Shown: positions 1 through 5,822 of the stretch, piece after piece
How the letters are laid out: each line of letters begins with the position of its first letter
How positions within the stretch are numbered: the first letter of the stretch is position 1
Assembly (NCBI GenBank): GCA_016763115.1
Contig: JAESUL010000271.1
Span: 1 to 5,822 of the forward strand
Length of the DNA: 5,822 nucleotides
DNA from: Phycisphaerales bacterium
Lineage (GTDB): Bacteria > Planctomycetota > Phycisphaerae > Phycisphaerales > UBA1924
Direction of reading: 5' to 3'
Made by a program: the position numbers and the translations under genes
Notes under the pieces: model-generated
The model's database searches: none
The model's input: only the letters and a program-made list of their open reading frames with translations
Told to the model about the DNA's origin: nothing

Positions 1-1
1 C

Positions 2-766
2 CCCCCGGGGAACTTGTTCGGCGACCCTGCCCGCCAGTACGACAACTTCGCACGCCAGTACTTTGATCCGACCAATCCGATTGTTGATCCGGGTGTGATC
101 TCGACGAATCGTTTGCGGATCCGCGAGTGGATGGTCAACGCGTTGCCCGGCGAATGGGACCAGAGCACGCCGACACCGTTCGAGCTCTCGCGTGTACGGT
201 TCGAGGATGTGCCGACGCGGTTGATGTACGACGATACCCAGTTCCCCAATACCGATCAGGGCCGGCTCGAGCAGGCGATCGCTGAGGTGAATCAGGAGAT
301 GCTCGGGTCATCCGTGTTTCTACCGAGATGCACCGAGTTCATTGTCGAGTGGTCGTTCGGGTTCATCAATGAAAATATCACGGCGACAAACGATTCAGAT
401 TTCAAGCAGATGATCTGGTACGGGATTGATCGCCAGGTGGACTCGAACTCCAACGGGATCATCGACGCGGGCGACAAGTTTACCGCAGCGAACTACAACA
501 GAACATTCGGGCGGGTCGGTTCGCCACAAGGACCCGATGAGGTCCTCATTGTGGGACACACGGGCGGGGCGATCCCGGCGGTGAATGTGCCCGAGATTGC
601 GTGCTTTGGGTACTTTGATCCTGACGGGACCGTGGATGTCAGCAACGACAAGGTCTGGCTGTGGCCTCGGTTTGTCCGGATCACCATGAGCATCGCCGAT
701 CCGGCGGACCCGACGATTGAAGAGACCTACCAGGTGGTATTTGAGGTTCCTGCGGGGACCAGTTGA
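2..766 (+). CDS. Minor pseudopilin-like protein, probably GspJ-like (5' end missing)
   Basis: The frame is open from the window edge to TGA at 764-766, giving 254 visible residues; the N-terminal prepilin helix, if present, lies upstream. A TTG at 14 could be taken as a start, but the frame runs through it with no ribosome binding site. Residue numbers count from base 2. Leu-Pro-Arg-Cys followed by Glu-Phe-x-Val-Glu-Trp (around 103-113) and a Trp about 25 residues later recall the strand pattern of GspJ-type pseudopilins. The C-terminus (222-254: Pro-Arg-Phe-Val-Arg-Ile-Thr-Met, an acidic turn, then Val-Val-Phe-Glu-Val-Pro) resembles the last two strands of GspI/GspJ. Residues 147-158 form an EF-hand-like loop. 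Near the edge a 7-residue unit starting Ala-Arg-Gln-Tyr occurs twice. Two cysteines are visible. The next gene encodes a GspK-like protein, and J before K is the usual T2SS order. The assignment is inference; a generic prepilin-family protein is the alternative. Confidence 0.6.
   Translation, partial: PPGNLFGDPARQYDNFARQYFDPTNPIVDPGVISTNRLRIREWMVNALPGEWDQSTPTPFELSRVRFEDVPTRLMYDDTQFPNTDQGRLEQAIAEVNQEMLGSSVFLPRCTEFIVEWSFGFINENITATNDSDFKQMIWYGIDRQVDSNSNGIIDAGDKFTAANYNRTFGRVGSPQGPDEVLIVGHTGGAIPAVNVPEIACFGYFDPDGTVDVSNDKVWLWPRFVRITMSIADPADPTIEETYQVVFEVPAGTS
440..475 (+). other. EF-hand/dockerin-like calcium-binding loop in the GspJ-like protein
   Basis: The twelve codons read D-S-N-S-N-G-I-I-D-A-G-D. 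They place Asp/Asn at loop positions 1, 3, 5, 9 and 12, Gly at 6 and Ile at 8, which is the canonical EF-hand or dockerin loop pattern. Known pseudopilins such as GspG and GspK bind structural calcium, although usually through other folds. Calcium binding here is inferred from the pattern only, and the flanking helices of a full EF-hand were not verified. Confidence 0.6.
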
Positions 767-782
767 GATTTCGGAGATGGGA

Positions 783-803
783 CGCTGCGTGCACCGTGCA
801 GCG
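783..803. repeat. Hairpin 1 of a two-copy imperfect repeat
   Basis: The arms CGCTGC (783-788) and GCAGCG (798-803) are perfectly complementary and enclose a 9-base interior in which two further G-U pairs are possible. The same outer sequence, CGCTGCG ... GTGCAGCGA, recurs at 839-855 with a shorter interior. The hairpin starts 16 bases after the TGA of gene 1. It has no following T-run, so it is not a standard intrinsic terminator. Confidence 0.5.
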
Positions 804-838
804 ATGACGCCGAGCCGAACATGTACATGGTGCAGATC

Positions 839-854
839 CGCTGCGCGTGCAGCG
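839..854. repeat. Hairpin 2 of the repeat, next to the ribosome binding site
   Basis: The arms CGCTGC (839-844) and GCAGCG (849-854) form a perfect 6-bp GC-rich stem with a 4-base loop, GCGT. The copy matches hairpin 1 apart from a shortened interior. Its last base overlaps the first base of the GAGGAG Shine-Dalgarno sequence, so in mRNA it could influence access of ribosomes to the following gene. That effect is inference. No T-tract follows. Confidence 0.5.
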
Positions 855-859
855 AGGAG
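854..859 (+). promoter_or_regulatory. Shine-Dalgarno site of the giant GspK-like gene
   Basis: GAGGAG lies 10 bases before ATG at 870. It supports that start, and the prepilin leader immediately downstream supports it independently. No in-frame ATG, GTG or TTG was found in the stretch of the gap checked upstream (810-869). Confidence 0.75.
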
Positions 860-869
860 TGAAAGAGTT

Positions 870-986
870 ATGCAGAACAACACACGAGACATCTGGGGCA
901 ACGAATCACGAAGAGGATCGGCATTGCTGATCGTCATCGGGACACTCGCGCTGATCGCGGTCTTTGCCGCGATCTACATCACGATC
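870..986 (+). other. Type IV prepilin leader and N-terminal membrane helix
   Basis: A 16-residue leader ends in Ser-Arg-Arg-Gly and is followed by Ser-Ala-Leu-Leu-Ile-Val-Ile and a hydrophobic run to about residue 39. The prepilin peptidase would be expected to cut after Gly16. Position 5 of the mature form is Ile where most pilins and pseudopilins have Glu; lack of Glu5 is a known trait of GspK. Arg/Asp-rich sequence follows the helix. Confidence 0.8.
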
Positions 987-3900
987 GGGCAGGGCGACCG
1001 CAGGGCTGCGGCGACGGTGCGCACGCGCAACGATGCCCAGAATATCGAGAATACGATCGCCAAGTACATCGCCGGCGTGATCGCCGACGATCGGCTCGAT
1101 GTGTACACGCAGCATCAAGGCTTAACCGGCAGTGCGGTCATCCACACACGCGAGGTGACCGACGCGCCGTACACGGACTGGACCGTGCGTAGCGGGTCGA
1201 ACAATCTGTGGGAGCTGTTCAACCCAACGGGGCGTCATACCGAGACTGGACTGAGCGCCGGGCTTGATTTTCGGGTGCCATATGACCCGTGGCTCGCCTC
1301 GACCCGCCCAACCTTCCTCGGCGATGATTTGTTCGGCAGAACCTTCTCGCTCGGGTTTCCTGATGGAACCGAAAAGGAATACCTCGACAATCGTGACTGG
1401 TACCAGATTTCCAACCTCGCGCCCGATGCGCGGTTTGTGAACCTGTTTAATCTTCGCCCGCAGACGATCGGTGGTGCGACTGGTGGGTTCGAGGCCGAGC
1501 CGGGTGTAGGGGTGACCAATTTTGCATCGGGGCGACGGATTCGTCGGATGAGCAATGATCTGACGCTGATCAAGCTCCGTAATCAGTTCGATCCAAACTC
1601 TCCGCTTCGTGCGCACACCGATGGGTATTGGTTGCCCGGGATTATTAGCCCGGTTGGGGTGCTCGATCCCAATATCCCCGCGCATTGGACCATGCATCAG
1701 CGGTACATGTTTATGCCGTTGGATCAGCCGTTCCACTTCGAGGACCGCAATGGTGACTTGGCAGACTGGTCGAGCCCGGATTACCCCGCGTACCAGTACG
1801 CCGACACGACCGGCGACGGGATGGCCGATTCGCGGTGGTTCGAGTTGACCAGTGCGCGGAATAACCATGGTGTGAACAACACGCCGCGGGTTGATATCAA
1901 GCGGCTGTATGACAGCCGCGAGTTCCGCGTGTTCGCAGCGGCGCGTGTGGTGGATCTTTCATCCATGGTCAATGTCAATACCGCGACCGATGGGCTTGTC
2001 GCGCCGACCGGGGATGTCCCGCTCGGCTCGACGCCGGCAGAGGTTGATCTCCGCAGGCTCTTGACGATGGAAGATGCTGCGCAGGAATATGTCACCGTGT
2101 CGCTCAAGACGCCGTTCGTGGATATCCCGCTCTCGATGGGGGGTCTGCACCGTGTGCAGAAATACATGCAGACACAGCAGAATCAGTTCAACAGGACCGA
2201 ATCCGATTACATGCAGTACCGTACGGACCTGTCGACCACGGGCGGGCCCAACAAGGAACTCGATCCGGATTCCGACGGCTTGCTGATCGGGCGGTTTGCC
2301 TACGACGCGCTGCGGATCGGGCTCAATCGCGAGTTCGGGCTTCAGCCTCAGTACTACGCGGCGGGAACATCGCTCGAATACTTTGGACAGGATTATTCGA
2401 CGGGCGGGGTTCCGGTGCAGTGGCTCAAGGAGGAACTGCTCCAGTATCCACGCGATCCGTTGTTCAATGCCTACCCCACCAAGCCGACCATGATCTCCGC
2501 CGATACCCGTGAAGACATGTACCGCAAGATCGGACGGATCAACCCGTCCAATCCGGGGTACGGTGGGCATCAAGAGTTCGGCAGCGGGCTCTACGGGATC
2601 GACGACATGGCCGAGTTGATGACCTATCACGGGATGAACGACCCTGCGGTGATGTCGCGGCTTGAAACTGCGGTCAGTGGGCGCATGGACGAAGAGAATG
2701 TGATGCCTCTTCAAAGCAGGCTCCAATTAAATCGGCTCAGCCCGTTGATGTCCAATCGTCCGCTGGGTATTGATCGGTACGAGCATGGGGCGGTGAAAGA
2801 CGGCGGATCGGGGAGCAACCCCAATATCCGCCGGGTGGTCAACGGGACGATCGCCGAAGAGTCGATGACGATGTTCGCGATCACGCCTCGGACGCTGGTG
2901 ACGACCTATTCGGGGAGTGTTGGGCTGCGTCCATCGACGCCGGTGATATTGGTTGCCGGGCGACCACCTGCGTTGTCGCTTACCGAGACGCAATCCACCC
3001 TGGGGGGTGCAGCGGGGAATCCGAGCACGATGTTCGGGATCTATCGGCGAGCACTTTCGGGCGAGTTGGGCTCGATGTACTTTGCTGGGGGGATCGGTGA
3101 CAGTGTGTGGGTGATGGATCCATCGGCATGGCGCACTGATACGATTGCGGGGCCGTACGCGACGATGTTCTATGGGCATCGTGGCCCTGAGTTTGCGACC
3201 CGTGTCGCGGCCCACGCTGCGGTGAACATGGTCGACATGAACGATAACGACGACGAACCAACCGTCGCGACGGTTCTTATCAACAGAACGAATGGCAATG
3301 CACGCCAGTTGCTTGATAATCTCAAGGTGTTTGTCGACGCGGACACACTCGATGTCACCAACAGCGACGAGGCGATGATCTTCCCCGGCGAGGTCCGCTC
3401 TGCCCGGTTCGAGGTCCCCGCGGGCAATGTGCCCGCCGACTTTGACACCGATGCATTGACGGACCGCCGACGCGCGGTGAATGTGTACGGCGTCGAGCCG
3501 ATGCCGGTGATTTCCGAGGTCGCATCGATGTATGTGTACACGGATGCGTCATTTGTAGGTGCGGGGGGTGACGATGATTCCGAGGCCCCGGCTAATCAAC
3601 CATCCACCACCCCGGTGACCACCGAGGGTGGCATCAACCCCACGAACGCTGATTTCCTCTTGGAGATCCTTGCGGTCCAGCTTACCAATCCGTTTGACGA
3701 GCCGATCAATCTCGGCGGGTTGGGCGGCAATGGGCTGATGAAACGAAAAGGGACATCGGGCCTCGGGCTCATGAACAACTTTCAGTTCCTCTACTACTTC
3801 GAGTACAACGGGCGGTATTTCAAGCTCGGCGAGTTTATTGAATATAATCCGCCGAGTTCATTTGGGGGAGTGGATTACAGCAGCTTTGGTGGACCGGGCT

Positions 3901-5822
3901 TGGACATGGTGATCAACCCCGCGACCGCTGAAGAGTTCGTCTACCGCGACATCACCTTGCAGCCCAACGAGTCTCGCGTGTTCTATGCGATTGCGCAGGA
4001 ACGATTTGATAGCGGAGTCGTCGGAACGGGTGGGGTTGACCGGCGGTGGTTCGACAACCTGACTGCCTACGGGACATTACCCGGATCCTATAGCACTGGT
4101 GGCCCAGATGGGATGGACTGGACCGGGCTGGGCGAGGAATGGGTCCAGAACATGTTCCTCAACGAGCAGGGTGGGCGTGCGGTGCATGTGCATCAGTTTG
4201 ATCCAACGACCGGCGGGCTCACCGAGGTCAATGTGTTCAGCGATCTCTTCTCACCGCCTGCGCCAATTCCTGGGATCACCCGAGCACCCGAAGCATTGCA
4301 GGTTCGGTTGTGGCGGAAGTTTAGGATGAGCGAGCGGGAAGAGGCGGAGTTGCCGCTCGCTGGTACATCGCCATTTACCCAACTCAACTATATCCAGAAC
4401 GATATTCTTGTGGACCGGTTCTTCCTGAGTTCATCTCTGGAGAACGCGCTGCGAACGACGACCGCTGACATCGCCAACACGGTGAGTCTGACTGAATCGG
4501 CAAACGGTGCCGGTCCCGTTTTGAACCGCAATGACAACAAGGGGCTTACCCTGGTGCGGTGGAAGACGCAACGCCGGCTTGACACGGTGGGTGATGATCT
4601 GCGTCCGTACGGGCAGGTCGGGCCTTGGATGATCCAGTCTCGTCGCAACCCGGGCAGTACACGGGTCTCACACCGTGATACGGACCTGATCCCATCGATG
4701 ATCTCGCCGGATGCCGATACCTTCTTTACCGCCAATGGCGGCGGTGCGATCGAGAGCACCTCGACCAATGTGACTATCCAAGGCGACCTCGAGATTCAGC
4801 GAACACTCCGGGATCTGTATGATCTCCGGCGCGGTGCGCGGACCAATAAGATCATCCAGACCATCGCGGTGCATCCGGGGATCAAGAGCGATGTTGCCGG
4901 CGTCGTTGGTGGTGGGGCCGGAGGACTCGGCTCGACCGCAGAAATTGCGGATGGTCCCAACAACACCGCCGCGAAGTTCACCCGGAGAACCATGCCGGCG
5001 AACCTCGCTGGCGACACCCTCTACGGCGCGGGCGTAAACGATCCCAAGCCCGAGTTTTTCAACAAGCGTGGGTGGTCGGTCAAACGCGTTGCGGACCTGC
5101 TGTTGACCACGGGCGTCGGGATTACCTACGCCCCGGATCTGGGGCGTGTTTTCGGCGACCAGAGCGTCAACGACGAGGACTGGATCACCTTCCCCGAAGC
5201 GATGGCGATCGCGTTGGGATATGAAAATCCGGTCGCGACCGATCTCTCGGCGGACAGCATCTGGGTTGGTACGGTGTTGACCGCCGGGCCCGGTGGGCAG
5301 AAGGAATACGCGCTTGATGATCTGCACCTGAGCATCGACAACTATGTCGCCTACATTGATGATGCGCGTAATCAGCAATATGGCCCCGGCGTTGATGTCC
5401 GCCGAGGAACCGGAGCCCCGATGGCGCTCTCGGTGATCGATTCGGCGAGACCGATCAACTGGCTCACACAACTCGGTGACTCCGCCCTCACCACCGCTGA
5501 GCGTTCACAGCTCGCATTGACACGCCCAACCTTTGGCACGATCAATATCAACACCGCACCGGTCGAGGTGCTCCGGCTCTTGCCCGGTCTGACGCCTTCG
5601 ATGCAGCAGTACCGTGATGGTGTCGCGCTGGTCAATGAATGGTGGGGCAACGCACCGGGATCGACCTCGCTTAATCTTCCGGATCTGGTGACTGCGGTCA
5701 ACACGCCCGACATCGCAGCAGGGTTGATCGCATACCGTGATCGGCTCGTTTCCAATCCGCGGAACCGGTCAGTTGATGCGACGATGATCCCGCTGGACTA
5801 CAAGCCGTTCGATTCGATCGGG
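870..5822 (+). CDS. Giant GspK-like minor pseudopilin (3' end missing)
   Basis: One frame runs unbroken for 1651 codons to the window edge. Residues 1-16 are a prepilin leader ending Arg-Arg-Gly; 17-39 are a hydrophobic helix with Ile, not Glu, at mature position 5, as in GspK. The remainder should lie outside the cytoplasmic membrane. Landmarks in order: an EF-hand-like D-T-T-G-D-G loop (312-320) followed by Ser-Arg-Trp-Phe; Asn-Val-Asn-Thr-Ala (368-372) with Pro-Ala-Glu-Val-x-Leu-Arg-Arg-Leu-Leu (389-398); D-P-D-S-D-G (465-470); Val-Asn-Met-Val-Asp (785-789) and an acidic run; Gly-Val-Glu-Pro (874-877); an acidic then Thr/Pro-rich linker (897-921); a probable beta module (about 932-1045); a Gly-rich patch (1342-1355); and the GspK-type motif (1558-1573). 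No cysteine was found. GspK is usually about 300-350 residues and sits at the T2SS pseudopilus tip. A planctomycete-specific prepilin-like protein outside true T2SS is the alternative. Confidence 0.8.
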   Translation, partial: MQNNTRDIWGNESRRGSALLIVIGTLALIAVFAAIYITIGQGDRRAAATVRTRNDAQNIENTIAKYIAGVIADDRLDVYTQHQGLTGSAVIHTREVTDAPYTDWTVRSGSNNLWELFNPTGRHTETGLSAGLDFRVPYDPWLASTRPTFLGDDLFGRTFSLGFPDGTEKEYLDNRDWYQISNLAPDARFVNLFNLRPQTIGGATGGFEAEPGVGVTNFASGRRIRRMSNDLTLIKLRNQFDPNSPLRAHTDGYWLPGIISPVGVLDPNIPAHWTMHQRYMFMPLDQPFHFEDRNGDLADWSSPDYPAYQYADTTGDGMADSRWFELTSARNNHGVNNTPRVDIKRLYDSREFRVFAAARVVDLSSMVNVNTATDGLVAPTGDVPLGSTPAEVDLRRLLTMEDAAQEYVTVSLKTPFVDIPLSMGGLHRVQKYMQTQQNQFNRTESDYMQYRTDLSTTGGPNKELDPDSDGLLIGRFAYDALRIGLNREFGLQPQYYAAGTSLEYFGQDYSTGGVPVQWLKEELLQYPRDPLFNAYPTKPTMISADTREDMYRKIGRINPSNPGYGGHQEFGSGLYGIDDMAELMTYHGMNDPAVMSRLETAVSGRMDEENVMPLQSRLQLNRLSPLMSNRPLGIDRYEHGAVKDGGSGSNPNIRRVVNGTIAEESMTMFAITPRTLVTTYSGSVGLRPSTPVILVAGRPPALSLTETQSTLGGAAGNPSTMFGIYRRALSGELGSMYFAGGIGDSVWVMDPSAWRTDTIAGPYATMFYGHRGPEFATRVAAHAAVNMVDMNDNDDEPTVATVLINRTNGNARQLLDNLKVFVDADTLDVTNSDEAMIFPGEVRSARFEVPAGNVPADFDTDALTDRRRAVNVYGVEPMPVISEVASMYVYTDASFVGAGGDDDSEAPANQPSTTPVTTEGGINPTNADFLLEILAVQLTNPFDEPINLGGLGGNGLMKRKGTSGLGLMNNFQFLYYFEYNGRYFKLGEFIEYNPPSSFGGVDYSSFGGPGLDMVINPATAEEFVYRDITLQPNESRVFYAIAQERFDSGVVGTGGVDRRWFDNLTAYGTLPGSYSTGGPDGMDWTGLGEEWVQNMFLNEQGGRAVHVHQFDPTTGGLTEVNVFSDLFSPPAPIPGITRAPEALQVRLWRKFRMSEREEAELPLAGTSPFTQLNYIQNDILVDRFFLSSSLENALRTTTADIANTVSLTESANGAGPVLNRNDNKGLTLVRWKTQRRLDTVGDDLRPYGQVGPWMIQSRRNPGSTRVSHRDTDLIPSMISPDADTFFTANGGGAIESTSTNVTIQGDLEIQRTLRDLYDLRRGARTNKIIQTIAVHPGIKSDVAGVVGGGAGGLGSTAEIADGPNNTAAKFTRRTMPANLAGDTLYGAGVNDPKPEFFNKRGWSVKRVADLLLTTGVGITYAPDLGRVFGDQSVNDEDWITFPEAMAIALGYENPVATDLSADSIWVGTVLTAGPGGQKEYALDDLHLSIDNYVAYIDDARNQQYGPGVDVRRGTGAPMALSVIDSARPINWLTQLGDSALTTAERSQLALTRPTFGTININTAPVEVLRLLPGLTPSMQQYRDGVALVNEWWGNAPGSTSLNLPDLVTAVNTPDIAAGLIAYRDRLVSNPRNRSVDATMIPLDYKPFDSIG
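1803..1829 (+). other. Asp-rich calcium-loop-like motif in the giant protein
   Basis: Residues 312-320 read D-T-T-G-D-G-M-A-D, followed by Ser-Arg-Trp-Phe. Asp at positions 1, 5 and 9 with Gly at 6 resembles EF-hand or thrombospondin type 3 loops. Asp-Gly-Asp-Gly strings ahead of Ser-Arg-Trp are something I recall from giant planctomycete proteins; this was not checked. A shorter relative, D-P-D-S-D-G, lies at 2262-2279. Confidence 0.45.
1971..2063 (+). other. N-terminal copy of the Asn-x-Asn-Thr-Ala motif
   Basis: Residues 368-372 read N-V-N-T-A, and 388-398 read Thr-Pro-Ala-Glu-Val-Asp-Leu-Arg-Arg-Leu-Leu. Together they parallel the C-terminal GspK signature (N-I-N-T-A then Pro-Val-Glu-Val-Leu-Arg-Leu-Leu), with about 16 extra residues between the halves. 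This may mark a duplicated or split SAM-like subdomain. The sequence match is short, so homology is only suggested. Confidence 0.4.
3558..3632 (+). other. Low-complexity linker in the giant protein
   Basis: Residues 897-921 begin with Gly-rich and Asp/Glu-rich sequence (G-A-G-G-D-D-D-S-E) and continue with Pro, Gln, Ser and Thr before a Gly pair. This looks like a flexible inter-domain linker. It separates the part holding Val-Asn-Met-Val-Asp and Gly-Val-Glu-Pro from the following probable beta module. Confidence 0.55.
3663..4004 (+). other. Probable beta-sandwich module, lamin-tail-like
   Basis: Residues about 932-1045 include Val-Gln-Leu-Thr-Asn-Pro-Phe-Asp-Glu-Pro-Ile-Asn-Leu, a strand-rich Tyr/Phe segment, and Leu-Gln-Pro-Asn-Glu-Ser-Arg-Val-Phe-Tyr-Ala. 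The order of an Asn-Pro turn, x-Ile-Asn-Leu, and a closing Leu-x-Pro-x-Glu-Ser strand resembles lamin-tail-type extracellular domains. The fold assignment is a guess from pattern and is not supported by an alignment. Confidence 0.3.
5541..5744 (+). other. GspK-type C-terminal signature (T2SSK SAM-like region)
   Basis: Residues 1558-1573 read I-N-I-N-T-A-P-V-E-V-L-R-L-L-P-G. This closely matches the I-N-x-N-T-A-P-x-x-V-L-x-x-L motif at the start of the second SAM-like domain of GspK. About 40 residues later, Asp-Ile-Ala-Ala-Gly-Leu-Ile-Ala-Tyr-Arg-Asp-Arg (1614-1625) resembles the helix following it. This is the strongest evidence for the family assignment. Confidence 0.75.

Larger units (their letters stand above)
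767..862 (+). other. In-frame open stretch after the gene 1 stop codon
   Basis: After TGA at 764-766 the same frame stays open for 31 codons to a second TGA at 860-862, which ends 7 bases before the next ATG. The virtual peptide is acidic and holds three cysteines, with Cys-Ser-Asp-Asp and Cys-Ser-Glu-Glu near its middle and end; many codons end in G or C. It could be a former C-terminal tail cut by a new stop, a readthrough tail, or chance. An open run of 31 codons is not rare in GC-rich DNA. Apart from this, the gap holds two hairpins and the ribosome binding site of the next gene; no promoter is evident. Confidence 0.3.

Noticed and set aside
14..16. TTG as the true start of the GspJ-like gene
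   Set aside because: The frame is open to the window edge, no ribosome binding site precedes it, and no prepilin leader follows, so the real start is probably upstream.
839..854. Hairpin as intrinsic terminator between the two genes
   Set aside because: No T-run follows the stem, and it runs directly into the Shine-Dalgarno sequence of the next gene.
395..937. Minus-strand open frame spanning the intergenic gap
   Set aside because: It overlaps the end of gene 1 and the prepilin leader of gene 2, and its product is Arg/His-rich without a recognisable domain.
1122..1868. Long open frame on the minus strand, 248 codons
   Set aside because: It lies wholly antisense to the giant gene, which has a good start, ribosome binding site and recognisable motifs. 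The minus-strand product is rich in Arg, Pro and His, as expected for an antisense shadow in GC-rich DNA.
2074..2493. Short + strand open frames in another reading frame
   Set aside because: They are Arg/Ser/Cys-rich, lie inside the giant gene, and show no start signals.
1959..3215. Two abutting minus-strand open frames, 255 and 162 codons
   Set aside because: They share the same antisense frame, are separated only by a stop codon, have Arg/His/Pro-rich composition and no recognisable domain; they mirror the codon bias of the + strand gene.
4668..5471. Minus-strand open frame of 267 codons
   Set aside because: It is antisense to conserved-looking GspK-like sequence, with no recognisable motifs. 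It is the longest shadow frame but is not supported.

Overview
The window is an ordinary-looking, GC-rich stretch of bacterial chromosome with all recognisable coding on the + strand. It holds two genes in what looks like one operon, each cut by a window edge. Only about 100 bases are non-coding. No RNA genes, mobile elements, CRISPR arrays or terminators were seen.

Layout: (1) bases 2-766 are the 3' part of a gene whose start lies upstream. Its C-terminus resembles a minor pseudopilin of a type II secretion (T2SS) or type IV pilus-like system, most like GspJ. (2) Bases 767-869 form a short gap with two related hairpin-forming repeats and a clear ribosome binding site. The reading frame of gene 1 stays open past its TGA up to a second TGA at 860-862. 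(3) Bases 870-5822 are one uninterrupted reading frame of 1651 codons with no stop inside the window. It starts with a type IV prepilin leader (Arg-Arg-Gly, then a hydrophobic helix without Glu at mature position 5, as in GspK). Near the visible C-terminal end it carries a GspK-like signature, Ile-Asn-Ile-Asn-Thr-Ala-Pro-x-Glu-Val-Leu followed by Leu-Pro-Gly. It is therefore best read as a giant, Cys-free GspK-like protein, about five times the usual GspK length, with more than 1000 residues of extra extracytoplasmic sequence.

Organism: the gene size, the GspJ-GspK order, EF-hand-like Asp/Asn loops, and motif strings that I recall from giant 'hypothetical' proteins of planctomycetes all suggest a planctomycete, possibly of the Phycisphaerae type. 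This rests on recollection and style; no search was run.

Working together: in T2SS, GspJ and GspK sit with GspI at the tip of the pseudopilus. The two genes here would supply neighbouring tip subunits anchored by N-terminal helices with their bulk outside the cytoplasmic membrane. The greatly enlarged K-type subunit is the unusual element.
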